Shown in pieces: positions 8,090 to 15,459 of a stretch of 55,840 nt of DNA (positions within the stretch are counted from its first letter, which is position 1; every line of letters starts with the position of its first letter). The position numbers and the translations under genes are program-made. The notes below the pieces were generated by a model. The model searched no databases and had not been told where the DNA came from. It saw nothing but the letters and a program-made list of their open reading frames with translations. Origin of the DNA: Nitrospirota bacterium (GTDB taxonomy: Bacteria; Nitrospirota; UBA9217); contig JAOUEV010000016.1 of the NCBI GenBank assembly GCA_029858565.1, forward strand, positions 1 through 55,840. Reading direction: 5' to 3'.

Positions 8090-8869
8090 TTAGTTTCCTA
8101 TCATTCCTTCCACCGGGCTGCTGGCTGTGGCGTAGAGCTTTTTCGGCATCCTTCCCGCCTTGTACGCCAGCCTTCCGGCAAGCACGCCGTATTTCATGGC
8201 CTCTGCCATCTTGATGGGATCCTTGGCAGCCGAGATTGCCGTGTTCAGGAGCACCGCGTCGCAGCCCAGCTCCATGGCGATCGCCACATCGGACGCTGTG
8301 CCGACCCCCGCGTCAACGATCACCGGCACCTTCACGGTCTCCATGATGATCCGGATATTGTAGGGATTCCTGATGCCGAGCCCTGATCCGATCGGCGCTG
8401 CCAGCGGCATGACCGCGGGACAACCAATGTCCACGAGCTTCCTGGCCATGATCGGATCATCGCTCATGTAGGGCAGCACGATCAGGCCTTCCTTGAGCAG
8501 CACCTTCGCTGCTTCAAGAGTAGCCTCGTTGTCCGGGAAGAGCGTCTTCTCGTCGCCGATCACTTCGAGCTTCACCAGCTTCGTGATGCCCGCCTCGGCA
8601 GCCAGCATGGCGTACCGTATGGCGTCCTTGGCATTGAAGCACCCTGCCGTGTTCGGAAGGATCTTGTATTTCTTCGGGTCAATGAAGTCCAGCAGGTTCT
8701 CCTTGGACTTGTCGATGATGTTCACGCGCCGAACCGCGACCGTGACAACGTCGGTGCCCGAAGCCTCGATGGCCCGCCTCGTCTCGTCAAAATCCTTGTA
8801 CTTGCCCGTGCCCACCCAGAGCCGGGACTGGAACTCTATGCCGCCGATCACCAGCTTATCATTGCTCAT
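8090..8869 (-). CDS. thiG: Thiazole synthase
   Basis: ThiG condenses 1-deoxyxylulose-5-phosphate, dehydroglycine and ThiS-thiocarboxylate into the thiazole ring of thiamine. The 259-residue sequence carries the expected RLWVGTGKY start, TVAVRR, LPNTAGC, KLEVIGD, the C-terminal half-barrel [10 protein letters not shown] and LLNTAI. A GGAGG ribosome site lies eight bases before the ATG, so the start is secure. Upstream in the same operon are an unknown gene and thiS, its sulfur-carrier partner. ThiH or ThiO, which would supply dehydroglycine, is not in this window. Confidence 0.97.
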   Translation of the reverse strand: MSNDKLVIGGIEFQSRLWVGTGKYKDFDETRRAIEASGTDVVTVAVRRVNIIDKSKENLLDFIDPKKYKILPNTAGCFNAKDAIRYAMLAAEAGITKLVKLEVIGDEKTLFPDNEATLEAAKVLLKEGLIVLPYMSDDPIMARKLVDIGCPAVMPLAAPIGSGLGIRNPYNIRIIMETVKVPVIVDAGVGTASDVAIAMELGCDAVLLNTAISAAKDPIKMAEAMKYGVLAGRLAYKAGRMPKKLYATASSPVEGMIGN

Positions 8870-8911
8870 CGTTCGAAACCTCCAAAATCGTTAAGAGCCG
8901 AAACTACTTTA

Positions 8912-9053
8912 CTCTCGCAAAGCCGCTAAGCCGCAAAGAAAGACGTAGTCCTTTGACGTCCTTGGCGCCTTTGCGTCTTGGCGCGAGAACGCAGTTGCCT
9001 TCATCGCTTGTCCTTGCTTCCCTTCGCGTCCTTCGCGTCTTCGCGGTGAACGC
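8912..9053. repeat. Dispersed CGCAAAG-type palindrome
   Basis: CTCGCAAAGCCGCTAAGCCG on the left faces CCTTTGCGTCTTGGCGCGAG, and then CTTCGCGTCTTCGCGGTGAA, on the right. It fills the gap between thiG and the upstream unknown gene. The same family recurs at 13581, 25619, 46161 and 48161. Confidence 0.65.
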
Positions 9054-9055
9054 CG

Positions 9056-9382
9056 TTATTTATTCCTTTTCTTCTTCGTCTTCTTCTCCACCCCGCCCCG
9101 CCCATGGACCTGGATGTAGCAGTTATAGGATGTCAGCGTCTTGCCGCTCTCGCGGTCCGTGCTGCGCTTGTACACCACCTGGAGCCTGGTCTCTTCATTC
9201 TCGCATGCCAGCAGGTCCTTGAGCCGCGACAGCACGCTGTCCACGAAGGTTTTGCTGCCGGTGATCCTGATGCCGTCCTCGGCGTAGGTGCTGCCCTCAT
9301 GGGTGTATCTGACAGGCTTGGGTGCCAGTTTCTGGTTCGCTCTCAGCTTTGCCCAATGCTTCAGGAACGGTTCCTTTTCCAT
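9056..9382 (-). CDS. Unknown protein encoded between thiS and thiG
   Basis: I do not recognise this 108-residue protein. It is soluble, without signal peptide or cysteine motifs. It has an aromatic/basic N-terminal third, a central GxxITGSKTFVDSVLSRL helix region, a β-hairpin-like stretch and a strongly basic C-terminal tail (KKTKKKRNK). A ribosome site (GGAGGG) precedes the ATG. It lies inside the thiamine operon between the sulfur carrier and thiazole synthase, where a role in thiazole formation would be plausible, but the basic tail could equally suggest nucleic-acid binding. No function is claimed. Confidence 0.7.
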   Translation of the reverse strand: MEKEPFLKHWAKLRANQKLAPKPVRYTHEGSTYAEDGIRITGSKTFVDSVLSRLKDLLACENEETRLQVVYKRSTDRESGKTLTSYNCYIQVHGRGGVEKKTKKKRNK

Positions 9383-9470
9383 GGTTCCCTCCTAAAAAAT
9401 AGAGCGATAAGAGATTACGTGATCAGGTGACAAGCGACGAACGACGATGGCCTTTGTTTTTACTCCGCAC

Positions 9471-9698
9471 TCAGCACTTCGCACTCCACACTTCCAAGTC
9501 GCCCCCTCCCATGAACTGCACCACCTCCACCCGGTCGTTCTCCTTGACCAGGACTTCGCCGTAAGTGGCCTTGCGTACGATCTCCTCGTTGATCTCCACT
9601 GCCACACGCTCAGGCTTGATCTCCAGGTGCTGCAGAAGCCCGGAAACGGTCAGACCGTCGGGAACGTCTCTTTTTTCACCGTTCAAGTGTATGTTCAT
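9471..9698 (-). CDS. thiS: Sulfur carrier protein with a C-terminal extension
   Basis: ThiS is the ubiquitin-like carrier whose C-terminal glycine is adenylated by ThiF and loaded with sulfur for ThiG. Residues 1-66 match a complete ThiS (MNIHLNGE start, VAVEIN centre, VVQFMGGG end). Normally the protein stops after the glycines. Here nine more residues (DLEVWSAKC) follow before TGA, and their codons come from the GTGCGGAGTGCGAAG dispersed repeat. Unless the tail is removed, the carrier could not be activated. It is the first gene of the operon, about 180 bases after the riboswitch terminator. Confidence 0.93.
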   Translation of the reverse strand: MNIHLNGEKRDVPDGLTVSGLLQHLEIKPERVAVEINEEIVRKATYGEVLVKENDRVEVVQFMGGGDLEVWSAKC

Positions 9699-9879
9699 GA
9701 TTTTCTAACCGCTTCCACTGACATTCGACAGGATCACAGAATAACGATCCGATCTCAAGCGTATAAATCCTGTTGGTCCTGTCGCCTGGGAGCGCCTACT
9801 TTTGGTATCCTGTCAAAAAAGATCCTCTGATTTTCTCCGCGCCTCTGCGTCTCCGCGCGAGAACCGATTTTATGAGACC

Positions 9880-9910
9880 AAAAAAGCCGCATCCCGAATA
9901 GGATGCGGCT
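9880..9910 (-). terminator. Riboswitch expression-platform terminator
   Basis: On the minus strand GCCGCATCC pairs with GGATGCGGC around a TATTC loop, and six T follow. It lies about 30 bases downstream of the TPP aptamer and ahead of thiS, so it is the likely transcriptional off-switch. Confidence 0.92.
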
Positions 9911-9938
9911 CGAAAGGTGTCATTCCCTCGAATTTCTC

Positions 9939-10022
9939 GCCTTCCCTACGCCGGAACTACCCGGATCAGGTTCCAAGGGTCGCCCTTTTGGAAGGGCTCT
10001 CAGCCATGCGGCTCCCCCGGCT
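9939..10022 (-). promoter_or_regulatory. TPP riboswitch (THI element)
   Basis: The minus strand shows the conserved thi-box parts in order: GGGGGAGC, GGCTGAGAG, a variable P3 stem of CCCTTCC/AAAAGGG type, GACCCTTGGAACCTGATC, GGGTAGTTCC and GGCGTAGGGAAG. Binding of thiamine pyrophosphate should favour the terminator that follows and reduce transcription of thiS, thiG, thiE, thiC and thiD. The sequence match is strong enough to make the call without a covariance search. Confidence 0.96.
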
Positions 10023-10032
10023 CTGTTTCAAC

Positions 10033-10061
10033 AAAATACAGCAGGTTCCGGGTAAAGTCAA
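10033..10061 (-). promoter_or_regulatory. σ70-like promoter of the thiamine operon
   Basis: On the minus strand TTGACT and TATTTT are separated by 17 bases, and the predicted transcription start falls a few bases before the riboswitch. It is the only good promoter between the aptamer and the next gene upstream. Confidence 0.65.
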
Positions 10062-10219
10062 CGGCTAATCCGACCGGATCAGGCAAGCTCAAAGGGTAAA
10101 TATGACCAAAATGACCAACCTGTTTCATTCTTGACCCCCTCAAAACCGTCCTGTAGAATAAGCATAATAAATATACGATCTTCAAGCCTGTTGCTTTGAT
10201 CATTTTAGCGTGCTAAATT

Positions 10220-10456
10220 ATGAGCGTCACCTTCGAGATCATTGGAGAGATCGAACAGGTCGAGATCATCGCAGCCGGCTCAAGCATCCGAGTACTGCCG
10301 TATATCCAGAAGGTCTACGGTCCGGGCCGTTGGCGGAAGCTTAAAGGCGTAGCCGCGATCAGACTCCCGAATGGCATGATCCGGCGCGTGGAACTTCATT
10401 GGTATGAAGCCCATGGTATCGGCAGGAAGGACTTCAAGATCAAGCGGTACTTGTAG
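10220..10456 (+). CDS. Small protein of a conserved-looking two-gene unit
   Basis: The 78-residue product is basic and β-rich, with the stretch GRWRKLKGVAAIRLPNG and a histidine/tryptophan-containing ELHWYEAHGIG segment. I do not know a function, though similar small proteins occur in many genomes next to a partner like the one that follows. The partner starts 12 bases downstream, so the two are probably one transcript that ends at the hairpin at 10767. Position next to a MntA/HepT pair suggests a region where small stand-alone modules accumulate. It could be a toxin-antitoxin-like component, but nothing in the sequence proves that. Confidence 0.65.
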   Translation: MSVTFEIIGEIEQVEIIAAGSSIRVLPYIQKVYGPGRWRKLKGVAAIRLPNGMIRRVELHWYEAHGIGRKDFKIKRYL

Positions 10457-10467
10457 AAAGGATTTCT

Positions 10468-10683
10468 ATGAAAAAAAAATACGCGCTCTGCATCGACAAT
10501 AAAGGCAATGAATCATCGCTCATCCCGAGAAAGATCTACGAGATCCTGCCGGATGACCAGGCAGCCCAGGATGATTTTGTACGGCTGATCGACGAAAGCG
10601 GGGAAGATTACCTTCACCACAAGAGTCATTTCGTATTTGTCGAATTTCCCGAGGAGGTGGAACGAGTACTGCTCGCAGCGTAA
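10468..10683 (+). CDS. Small acidic partner protein
   Basis: The 71-residue product is acidic, in contrast to its basic neighbour, and contains a LIPRKIYEILPDDQA segment followed by DESGEDYLHHKSHFVFVEFP. AAAGGA lies eight bases before the ATG. I recognise the general type as a widespread hypothetical protein, without a known role. The acid/base pairing and 12-base spacing fit a pair of interacting proteins. It has no helix-turn-helix or membrane segment that I can see. Confidence 0.68.
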   Translation: MKKKYALCIDNKGNESSLIPRKIYEILPDDQAAQDDFVRLIDESGEDYLHHKSHFVFVEFPEEVERVLLAA

Positions 10684-10766
10684 TTCCGTTGATGCTGCCC
10701 CGATGAGGAAGCAGACAGATCAAGAAACCCGCCCCTCCCCCGCGGCATCCCGCTAAACACGCTCAC

Positions 10767-10793
10767 GGCAGGCCTCTCCGTCCTGCCTTTTTT
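10767..10793 (+). terminator. Terminator after the small gene pair
   Basis: GGCAGG pairs with CCTGCC across a nine-base loop and is followed by six T. It lies 84 bases after the stop of the 71-residue protein. Confidence 0.85.
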
Positions 10794-10825
10794 GCGTTAT
10801 TATCCATCAGGACGATGTTTCCTTC

Positions 10826-10854
10826 TTGATTTTTCACATGATTTATACTATTTT
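10826..10854 (+). promoter_or_regulatory. Promoter immediately before mntA
   Basis: TTGATT and TATTTT are 17 bases apart. The -10 box ends five bases before the ATG at 10860, so transcription should start at or next to the start codon. An alternative -10, TATACT at 10844, would still give a leader of only a few bases. Confidence 0.5.
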
Positions 10855-10859
10855 TAATC

Positions 10860-11153
10860 ATGGACAAATTAACGACCATAAATTTACTCAAGACAAATTT
10901 AAACTATATTCAGGTCCACTTTGGCGTTAATAAGCTTCTGCTTTTTGGTTCTGTGGTCCATGGTACCGCTAAAGAAGGAAGTGATGTGGATATTCTTGTC
11001 GATTTCAGCGGCCAGCCGGACTTTGACCGTTTTATGGACCTCAAGTTCTTCCTGGAAGACCTCTTGAAAACAAAGGTCGATCTGGTCACCCGCGACGCCT
11101 TGCGACAGGGAATGCGACCGTCAATAGAACGAGAGGCGCTCAATGTCGCGTGA
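10860..11153 (+). CDS. mntA: MntA-type antitoxin nucleotidyltransferase
   Basis: The 97-residue protein has the minimal nucleotidyltransferase core: FGS31 followed by x9-SD42VD44, giving the metal-binding aspartates. In characterised systems MntA adds AMP to a tyrosine of the HepT toxin and thereby neutralises it. The gene overlaps the hepT reading frame by 11 bases, the usual coupling for this pair. Because the toxin frame is interrupted, this antitoxin may now be dispensable. The promoter placement predicts a leaderless or almost leaderless transcript, consistent with the absence of a ribosome site. Confidence 0.92.
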   Translation: MDKLTTINLLKTNLNYIQVHFGVNKLLLFGSVVHGTAKEGSDVDILVDFSGQPDFDRFMDLKFFLEDLLKTKVDLVTRDALRQGMRPSIEREALNVA

Positions 11154-11490
11154 CTGGGCCCTTTATCTTGAGGACATTCTGATTTCCTGCCGGAAGATCC
11201 AGCAATACACGCGCGGAATGGACCCTGTGCAATTTCAGGCTGATGGGAAGACCTATGATGCTGTTCTTCGCAACCTGGAGATCATCGGTGAAGCCGCAAA
11301 GAACATTCCCTTCCCTGTCCAGGCATTGATACCGGAGATTGAATGGCGCAAGCCTGCCGGCCTGCGCGATATGATCGCACACGCCTATTTCGGGATTGAC
11401 AATAATATTCTTTGAGATGTGATACGAAATAAAGTACCTGAACTGCAACAAGCAGTAGAAGCTTTCCAGAAACGTCGAAAACAGGCATAG
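11143..11490 (+). pseudogene. hepT: HepT-type HEPN toxin interrupted by an in-frame TGA
   Basis: HepT is the RNase toxin of the MntA/HepT pair. The first 90 codons encode a normal HEPN domain including the motif R75-x4-H80-x-Y82, the catalytic site and the tyrosine that MntA modifies. A TGA at 11413-11415 stands where the family has tryptophan (after NNIL, before DVIRNKVPEL). The same frame then stays open for 24 family-like codons to a TAG at 11488, giving the expected total of about 115. I therefore call a nonsense mutation. The truncated protein could retain some activity, and other genes here use TGA as stop, so recoding is unlikely. Confidence 0.85.
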
Positions 11491-11511
11491 AAGTTGGCAA
11501 TCTTGAACATA

Positions 11512-12396
11512 ATGCGCATCAGATACCTGACAAAATGGATCACTCCCCTCCTCCTGCTTTTCCTTTCCGCCGCATGCAGCGACGAGGTTTCCCGTGTCGG
11601 GTCCTCGACGATCCGCGCCAGGGACCTTGCGCGCCGCGTAAGCGTTACGGAGATCTACTACCCCGGGAGCGGAAAGAACTACGTCGCGCTCTCCCAGCTC
11701 ATAAAGGGAAACCTGTCGATCGAGATGCTGCGCTCCCTTGGCCGTACTGTTGACGACAGTGTCCTGGAAAAAGAAGCGCAGCGGATCGACCAGAACACCA
11801 AGGCGCCGGAGATGCTGAAAAGGATCAAGGACGTCTACAGGTCGGACCGCAAGGCGTATCTGCGCTCCTTTGTGGCTTTGGTATACGCGGAACGGGTCCT
11901 CTATTCCGAGGTATTCCTGAAATCACCGGACGCCCAGGCAACAGAGCGGAAACAAGCGGAATCCCTGCTGCAGCAGGCTTCCCCGTCCCCCTCGTCGTTC
12001 ATGCAAACGGCACGGAAGCAGGGCCTTTCCGCAGAGCAGTTCCGGGTCTCGCTCAAATATGGCGTTGTCCCGATCGAGCACACGCCGCTTGCCACCCCGG
12101 CTCCCCACGAGGCTGATCTCGAACATGCGGACCGGCTGCACCACCTGCTGGAAACAACCAAGCCAGGCGCGATCTATCCAAAGGTGATCGAATGGCAGGA
12201 GAATTTCCAGGTGGTCCGCCTTCTCAGGAGGACGGGAAAGGACCTGATCATCGAGTCCGCGGCCGTGGCAAAGCGGAGTTATGACGAATGGTTCTGGGAG
12301 AAGGCATCGAAAGTACCTGTGAGGATCACAAACATCGCGCTGAAATCCGAACTGCTCAAGGAAGTATCCTGGGCATCCCGCCTGAAACTGGACTGA
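11512..12396 (+). CDS. Lipoprotein, possibly SurA/PpiC-chaperone-like
   Basis: The 294-residue product has a lipoprotein signal ending in LSAAC, so lipidation at C22 and export to the periplasmic side are likely. The mature part is helical and charged, with a duplicated feel to its first half and a C-terminal stretch that vaguely resembles the non-catalytic chaperone part of SurA-like proteins. That similarity is weak and I do not assign peptidyl-prolyl isomerase activity. I prefer the ATG at 11512 over a TTG at 11494 because the signal peptide starts there. A shared hairpin terminator lies about 60 bases beyond the stop. Confidence 0.8.
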   Translation: MRIRYLTKWITPLLLLFLSAACSDEVSRVGSSTIRARDLARRVSVTEIYYPGSGKNYVALSQLIKGNLSIEMLRSLGRTVDDSVLEKEAQRIDQNTKAPEMLKRIKDVYRSDRKAYLRSFVALVYAERVLYSEVFLKSPDAQATERKQAESLLQQASPSPSSFMQTARKQGLSAEQFRVSLKYGVVPIEHTPLATPAPHEADLEHADRLHHLLETTKPGAIYPKVIEWQENFQVVRLLRRTGKDLIIESAAVAKRSYDEWFWEKASKVPVRITNIALKSELLKEVSWASRLKLD

Positions 12397-12454
12397 TCCA
12401 CTCGCGCAAATACCCCGTATTTACCCATTCTAGATACTTGATTGATAATTAAAA

Positions 12455-12488
12455 CAAAACGGGCAGACCTTTCGGCCTGCCCTTCTTT
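12455..12488. terminator. Bidirectional hairpin terminator
   Basis: GGGCAG pairs with CTGCCC, extended by a further two or three pairs around the loop. T-rich tracts occur on both exits: TTCTTTTA on the plus strand and GTTTTGTTTT on the minus strand. It separates the convergent lipoprotein gene and DUF4384 pseudogene. Confidence 0.78.
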
Positions 12489-12496
12489 TACCTCGA

Positions 12497-12858
12497 TCAA
12501 CTAGTGATTTTCTTGTCCTCAAGCAGACCGAGCTTTTCTTTTGTGGCAATGACCAGCACGGACTCCACGGCCTTCTTCTTTCCCTTGGGCGTGCGCACTA
12601 TCATCTTGAGCCCGCTCCTGCGGAGCGCATCGTCGGGGAAGACAAGCTCCCTGCCTGCTGTCAGCGGCTCGGCATGGCACAGGTCATTGGGATAGAGCTT
12701 GCTGATGCGCCATACTGGTCCACGCTGAAGAGATGCAGGTAGCCTTCCTGGTTCGTCGAGGCCTTCACCTTGATCGGTTCATCATGGGTCGCTAAGACCG
12801 GCGTGGAGAATATTGCCATCAGCACGATAGCGACCGCCGTCAGTCTATGAATTACCAT
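12497..12858 (-). pseudogene. Frameshifted DUF4384-type secreted protein gene
   Basis: The first part encodes a signal peptide (MVIHRLTAVAIVLMAIF) and YLHLFSVDQYG, after which the frame runs to an early stop. Shifting by one base at about 12708-12711 restores family-like sequence: RISKLYPNDL, a P-x-TAGRELVFPDD segment and a C-terminus reaching TGA at 12497. Loss of one C from GGC-CGC explains the break. DUF4384 domains occur in envelope and signalling proteins, and the function here is unknown. An assembly error is an alternative to a true mutation. The gene lies between cobC and a bidirectional terminator. Confidence 0.75.
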
Positions 12859-12942
12859 GATTTCTCCCGGCATCAATGCCTTATTGCTTCTGATTTGATA
12901 CTGACTGCTTACCGCTTATCACTTTAGCCCTTGTTCTGCTCG

Positions 12943-13545
12943 CTAGCCATTAACCAATTTCACCACCGCCATGCCGTCCTCGTAATGATCGATGATGTTC
13001 AGCGCTCCGAAGTTCTGGTCAATACGGAAGAGGTTGAGCGGCGGCAGGCCCAGGGCCTCTGCAAGTATCACCCGGTTCACGCCGCCGTGCAGCAGCATGG
13101 CGATCTCCTGGCCAGGATGGGCCGCCACAATGCGGAGGTACTCGGGCAGGATCCGCTCCCGCACGTCATGCAAACATTCGCCTTCCGGCGGCCGGTAGTT
13201 CAGCAGGTCAGCGCGCCAGGCAGTGTAGTCCTCGGGATAGCGCTCCTTGATCTCCTCTGCGGTCAGACCTTCCCACTTGCCAACGCTCCGCTCCCGAAGC
13301 GTCCTGATGGGTGTGTGCGAAAGACCCAGGCGCTCGGAGATGATCCGGGCGCCCTTGACCGATCGGATCAGGTCGCTCGAGTAGACAGCTGAGACCGGTT
13401 TGCCGTCCAATAGCCCGGCGAGCCGGCGCATCTGCTCAACGCCTTTTTCCGTGATATCCACGTCAATATGGCCGTTGTAGCGTTTTTGTCCGCCATTGGC
13501 CACTTCTCCGTGGCGCATGAGATAGACTCGGGTGAATATCGCCAT
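12943..13545 (-). CDS. cobC: Histidine phosphatase, probable α-ribazole-phosphate phosphatase
   Basis: The 200-residue protein belongs to the phosphoglycerate-mutase-like histidine phosphatases: YLMRHGE carries the phospho-accepting histidine, followed by SSDLIRS, RERSVGKWEGL and LLHGGVNR with the second histidine. The family is broad, but the neighbours cobS and cobU make dephosphorylation of α-ribazole phosphate in cobalamin nucleotide-loop assembly the best reading. I start at 13545 because the domain begins there; the upstream frame overlaps a dispersed repeat. It is the last gene of the cobU-cobS-cobC run. Confidence 0.88.
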   Translation of the reverse strand: MAIFTRVYLMRHGEVANGGQKRYNGHIDVDITEKGVEQMRRLAGLLDGKPVSAVYSSDLIRSVKGARIISERLGLSHTPIRTLRERSVGKWEGLTAEEIKERYPEDYTAWRADLLNYRPPEGECLHDVRERILPEYLRIVAAHPGQEIAMLLHGGVNRVILAEALGLPPLNLFRIDQNFGALNIIDHYEDGMAVVKLVNG

Positions 13546-13580
13546 ACAGCACCTGAAATACAGAATAACGTCAACAACCT

Positions 13581-13690
13581 CGTCTCGCGCAAAGGCGCCA
13601 AGCCGCAAAGGAAAGCAATGATCAAATTCTTGCTTCCTGTACTGAATCCTAAGGCCGTTCTTAGCGTCTTTGCGGCTTTGCGCGAGAACG
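13581..13690. repeat. Dispersed CGCAAAG-type palindrome between cobS and cobC
   Basis: CGTCTCGCGCAAAGGCGCC on the left faces CTTTGCGGCTTTGCGCGAGA on the right, with about 60 bases between. The element fills almost the entire intergenic gap. Confidence 0.7.
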
Positions 13691-13713
13691 CCTTTTGCTT
13701 TTTTGGTCTGTCC

Positions 13714-14478
13714 TTACCGTTCGCTCAACAGGAACACGAACAAAAGCAGCGTCAGCGCCTCGGTCATCTCGCTCACCGCGCCAATGGAATCACCGGTGAC
13801 GCCGCCTACCTTGCGCGTCACGAACCAGCGCCAGAGCAGGGTGAAACAGACCACGGCAACGGGGATCCCGATCGCAAGAACGATGGTGCGAGGTTCATTG
13901 ATGATGACGAAGGCTGATATGCCGAGCGAAACGACCGACGCGGCGACCAGCCCGCCGGACCGGACATGGCCGACAAAGGCCTTTCCCATGCCTTCGTCGC
14001 GGCCGTAGTCGGACTTGTACATCATCAGCATCTGCGCCCAGCGGCTGAACGCGGGGGCCGTGAGCAATGCAGCGGTCTTGTACTCGGTGAAAAGATTGTT
14101 GAGGCAGGCATATTTTATCAGGAATATGAAAATGATGGCCAGCACGCCGGCGGTGCCGATCCTGCTGTCCCTCATGATCGCGAGCCGGGACTCATGATCA
14201 TGGCCGCCCATAATGCCGTCAACGCTGTCCGCGAGGCCGTCCACATGAAGCGCGCGCGTCAGCATGACCGACGCCAGCAGGAGGAAGATGTTGCCGATCG
14301 TGTCCGGGAACAGCCAGAGCAGCGCCTTGTCCGCCTGCACCAGGATAAGGCCGATCAGAAAGCCGATAAAGGGAAAGTAGACCATGGAGCGCGCGAGATC
14401 GTTCTCCGTGGTCTCATGGTCTTTCCTGACCGTGATGACCGTCAGGAACTGCAGCGCTGTGATGAAGTTTCTGAACAT
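13714..14478 (-). CDS. cobS: Adenosylcobinamide-GDP ribazoletransferase (cobalamin synthase)
   Basis: CobS joins adenosylcobinamide-GDP to α-ribazole (or its phosphate) in the membrane. The 254-residue protein starts with the typical FITALQFLTVI and has the conserved ALHVDGLADSVDGIMGGHDHESRLAIMRDSRIGTAG-like core (given here only as a landmark region at about residues 75-110), then five or so hydrophobic helices. Length and order match the family. It lies downstream of cobU with a gap of 130 bases containing low-complexity repeat sequence, and upstream of cobC. Confidence 0.96.
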   Translation of the reverse strand: MFRNFITALQFLTVITVRKDHETTENDLARSMVYFPFIGFLIGLILVQADKALLWLFPDTIGNIFLLLASVMLTRALHVDGLADSVDGIMGGHDHESRLAIMRDSRIGTAGVLAIIFIFLIKYACLNNLFTEYKTAALLTAPAFSRWAQMLMMYKSDYGRDEGMGKAFVGHVRSGGLVAASVVSLGISAFVIINEPRTIVLAIGIPVAVVCFTLLWRWFVTRKVGGVTGDSIGAVSEMTEALTLLLFVFLLSER

Positions 14479-14611
14479 AGGGTTGTCCTGTGGTACCTGC
14501 TAGTCTCTTGTCCCGTGCTTTTGCTCGCTTATTACTTACCACTCATAGCCCTTCTTTTGTTTCCTATCCCTGGTTCTTAATTTTGCCCCTGACCCCTTAC
14601 GGCTTGCGGCT

Positions 14612-15130
14612 TTATTTAATTTTCACCGGCAGTCCCGCTGCGACAAAATAGGCTTCGTCCGCAGCAGCAGCGACCCGCTGGTTCATTATGCCCGCGAGGT
14701 CCCGGAACCTCCGGACAAGCGCGTTGTCCGGAACGATACCGAGGCCCACCTCGTTCGAGACCACCAGGAGCGTGCCGTCATGGGACCTGAGCGCGGCGGC
14801 AAGTTCGTCGATCGATTCCCGCACCTCATCGTCCTTCGATCTCCGCGCCATGACATTGCTGAGCCAGAGCGTAAGGCAGTCCAGCAGCACCACGCTGTAA
14901 CGGCCCGCAAGCTTCCCTACCAGTTCGGCGATGGCCAGCGGCTCTTCAAAGGTGTCCCAGGCGCCCCCGCGTCGCTTGCGATGATGTTCGATCCGCTCCA
15001 CCATCTCGGCGTCCAGCGCCTGCGCGGTTGCCAGATAGGCCCGTTTACCGGTTATCTCTCCCGCGAGCTTCTCGGCAAAGGCCGATTTTCCCGACCGTGC
15101 GCCGCCGGTGATAAATATAAGTTTCGACAT
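14612..15130 (-). CDS. cobU: Adenosylcobinamide kinase / guanylyltransferase
   Basis: CobU phosphorylates adenosylcobinamide and transfers GMP to it. The 172-residue protein has the P-loop GGARSGKS near the N-terminus, the guanylylated-histidine region EHHRKRRG, LLDCLTLWLSN and the C-terminal VSNEVGLGIVP and RDLAGIMNQ motifs, all diagnostic. I start at 15130 (MSKLIFITGG), because the longer frame upstream reads through a palindromic repeat. It leads the cobU-cobS-cobC group. No cobalamin riboswitch is visible in the 200 bases upstream. Confidence 0.96.
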   Translation of the reverse strand: MSKLIFITGGARSGKSAFAEKLAGEITGKRAYLATAQALDAEMVERIEHHRKRRGGAWDTFEEPLAIAELVGKLAGRYSVVLLDCLTLWLSNVMARRSKDDEVRESIDELAAALRSHDGTLLVVSNEVGLGIVPDNALVRRFRDLAGIMNQRVAAAADEAYFVAAGLPVKIK

Positions 15131-15170
15131 TCGAGAAATCTGGCAGCCCTGCCGATAGAAACGATCGTTC

Positions 15171-15253
15171 ACACGAAGGCACAAAGGCACGAAGAAGATC
15201 GGATCAGATCGGGTTATGCCCTCCCTTTGTGGCTTCGTGGCTTTGTGTGAGAA
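15171..15253. repeat. Dispersed CACGAAGGCACAAAGG palindrome
   Basis: TTCACACGAAGGCACAAAGG on the left is the near-complement of CCTTTGTGGCTTCGTGGCTTTGTGTGA on the right (right arm about 27 bases, described by its ends). It forms a long hairpin between cobU and the tRNA terminator. Confidence 0.68.
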
Positions 15254-15278
15254 ATGGTTATTGGCAGTTGCTTAGGTA

Positions 15279-15314
15279 AAAAAACCCTGCGGGAGCATTT
15301 ACTCCTGCAGGGAT
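15279..15314 (-). terminator. Terminator downstream of tRNA-Gly
   Basis: On the minus strand CCCTGCAGGAG pairs with CTCCCGCAGGG with one mismatch, and seven T follow. It ends the tRNA-Gly transcript. Confidence 0.88.
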
Positions 15315-15328
15315 TTCCTAGAGAGTTA

Positions 15329-15403
<75 letters not shown>

Positions 15404-15459
15404 TTTTCATGGGCTATTATAATGATAGCCCCGTGCACTGTCAATCAAATTTCCGGAAC

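Noticed and set aside
10000-10203. A 67-codon minus-strand frame at the TPP riboswitch
   Set aside because: It covers the thiamine promoter and enters the aptamer, so it is an artefact of regulatory sequence.
11413-11415. Recoding of TGA in hepT as tryptophan or selenocysteine
   Set aside because: Many well-bounded genes in this window end in TGA, and no selenocysteine insertion structure is evident; a nonsense mutation is simpler.
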